From positions 1-5,540 of the forward strand of contig JAEYNQ010000318.1 of the NCBI GenBank assembly GCA_023412455.1: DNA of 5,540 bases, read 5' to 3'. This stretch comes from Bacillota bacterium. Its GTDB lineage: Bacteria; Bacillota; Clostridia; Lachnospirales; Cellulosilyticaceae. The position numbers and the translations under genes are program-made. The notes beneath the pieces are model-generated. The model was given only the letters and a program-made list of their open reading frames with translations, made no database searches and was not told where the DNA came from. Below are positions 5,127 through 5,540 of the stretch, in pieces (the stretch's first letter is position 1; the number at the start of each line of letters is the position of its first letter).

Positions 5127-5453
5127 ATGACAATGATCACAAAACAAGAACAATGGCGTAAGCGTATTGATGAGTGTACTATTAGTGGTCTCAGTATTCA
5201 GGAGTGGTGTAAAGTCAATACGGTTTCACCTGATCAGTATCACTACTGGAAGAGAAAATTTAACAAACTTAATAATGGCATTCAAAAATCAGAAACTCAG
5301 TGGGCACCTTTACTTATTGAAAAGTCTACAAAAACTTCTGTATCAGCTCCAGCTATCACTCTGCAAGCAGGTCCTTTTAAAGTTGATGTTACTAAAGGGT
5401 TTGATAAACAAATACTTACTGATCTCATTCAGATATTAGGTACATTATGTTAA
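5127..5453 (+). CDS. tnpA: IS66 family transposition protein TnpA (helix-turn-helix accessory protein)
   Basis: This 108-residue small accessory protein of IS66 elements is required with TnpB for efficient transposition by TnpC and probably binds DNA. Residues 4-45 carry the typical pattern QEQWRKRIDECTISGLSIQE followed by WCKVN and YHYWKRKF, a helix-turn-helix of the IS66 Orf1/IS3 OrfA type. The C-terminus VDVTKGFDKQILTDLIQIL is the usual IS66 Orf1 ending (hydrophobic strand, FD, leucine-rich helix). Start 5127 is chosen because GGAGG (5112-5116) lies ten bases upstream. The ATG codons at 5103 and 5106 would place the ribosome binding site inside the gene. The stop overlaps the start of tnpB by seven bases, so translation is probably coupled. 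The frame is intact. Confidence 0.88.
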   Translation: MTMITKQEQWRKRIDECTISGLSIQEWCKVNTVSPDQYHYWKRKFNKLNNGIQKSETQWAPLLIEKSTKTSVSAPAITLQAGPFKVDVTKGFDKQILTDLIQILGTLC

Positions 5454-5540
5454 AGGATATTTTAGTGGCAGATCACATCTATCTTGCCTGTGGTCCTACA
5501 GATTTTAGAAAGGCTGTGGATGGATTAGCTGCCATCGTTT
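5447..5540 (+). CDS. tnpB: IS66 family transposition protein TnpB, N-terminal part, cut by the window end
   Basis: The first 31 codons read MLKDILVADHIYLACGPTDF then RKAVDGLAAIV. This is the signature N-terminus of IS66 Orf2 (TnpB), with the conserved GPTDxRK and DGLA motifs. The family is normally about 115-120 residues; the rest lies beyond the window. ATG 5447 overlaps the tnpA stop (ATGTTAA), the arrangement typical of this family, and there is no strong ribosome binding site of its own, so translation probably depends on ribosomes finishing tnpA. No disruption is seen in the visible part. Confidence 0.9.
   Translation, partial: MLKDILVADHIYLACGPTDFRKAVDGLAAIV

Larger units (their letters stand above)
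5036..5540 (+). mobile_element. IS66-family insertion sequence, left part, continuing past the window
   Basis: The left end begins GTAAGCG at 5036, the usual terminal sequence of IS66 elements. The element contains the characteristic gene order tnpA then tnpB, with the large tnpC expected beyond the window. The preceding eight bases, AGCCAACT (5028-5035), are the predicted target-site duplication, because IS66 elements duplicate 8 bp. The insertion lies inside the recombinase pseudogene, so it came after or during that gene's decay. Confidence 0.85.

Noticed and set aside
5167..5439. Second plus-strand open frame inside tnpA
   Set aside because: It is an out-of-frame reading of tnpA; the main frame has clear IS66 TnpA motifs and the ribosome binding site.

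Overview
The window is AT-rich and looks like a low-GC Firmicute, most probably a member of the Clostridia. The basis is the tmRNA 3' end, AGGAGG-type ribosome binding sites, A/T-ending codons, and the transposase and recombinase families present. It opens inside the 3' part of the tmRNA gene (ssrA), a classic integration hotspot. Everything downstream reads as an accreted, partly decayed genomic island carrying phage-defence-type cargo.

Layout: 1-127 is the 3' part of ssrA, followed by its terminator (132-174). A spacer with a split inverted repeat follows. Next come a promoter (474-501) and an intact AbiH-family gene (571-1587). Then comes a graveyard: a minus-strand C-terminal fragment of an IS110-family transposase (1878-2156) abuts a plus-strand C-terminal remnant of an unrecognised gene (2158-2294). 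At 2307-2390 there is a diverged second copy of the ssrA end: the same TCACCTCCAT core, a terminator hairpin in the same place, and the same AAATTACAGAAA flank. A near-consensus promoter (2422-2450) then drives an intact ABC/OLD-type ATPase with a C-terminal TOPRIM-like segment (2505-3995), which ends at a strong terminator (4051-4092).

The right part holds an 18-codon gene stub with a perfect ribosome binding site (4106-4162). It runs directly into a decayed C-terminal half of a large serine recombinase (4164-5039) with three in-frame stops and two lost zinc-ribbon cysteines. That pseudogene is cut by the left end of an IS66-family element (from 5036), with tnpA complete and the start of tnpB. 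A hairpin there covers the tnpA ribosome binding site.

How the parts fit: the two intact non-transposon genes, AbiH-like and ATPase-TOPRIM, are both of kinds known from anti-phage defence. Each has its own promoter, and they are separated by wreckage and by the second att-like repeat. They are therefore best read as two separate cargo modules delivered to the ssrA site, not one operon. No CRISPR array or tRNA gene was seen.
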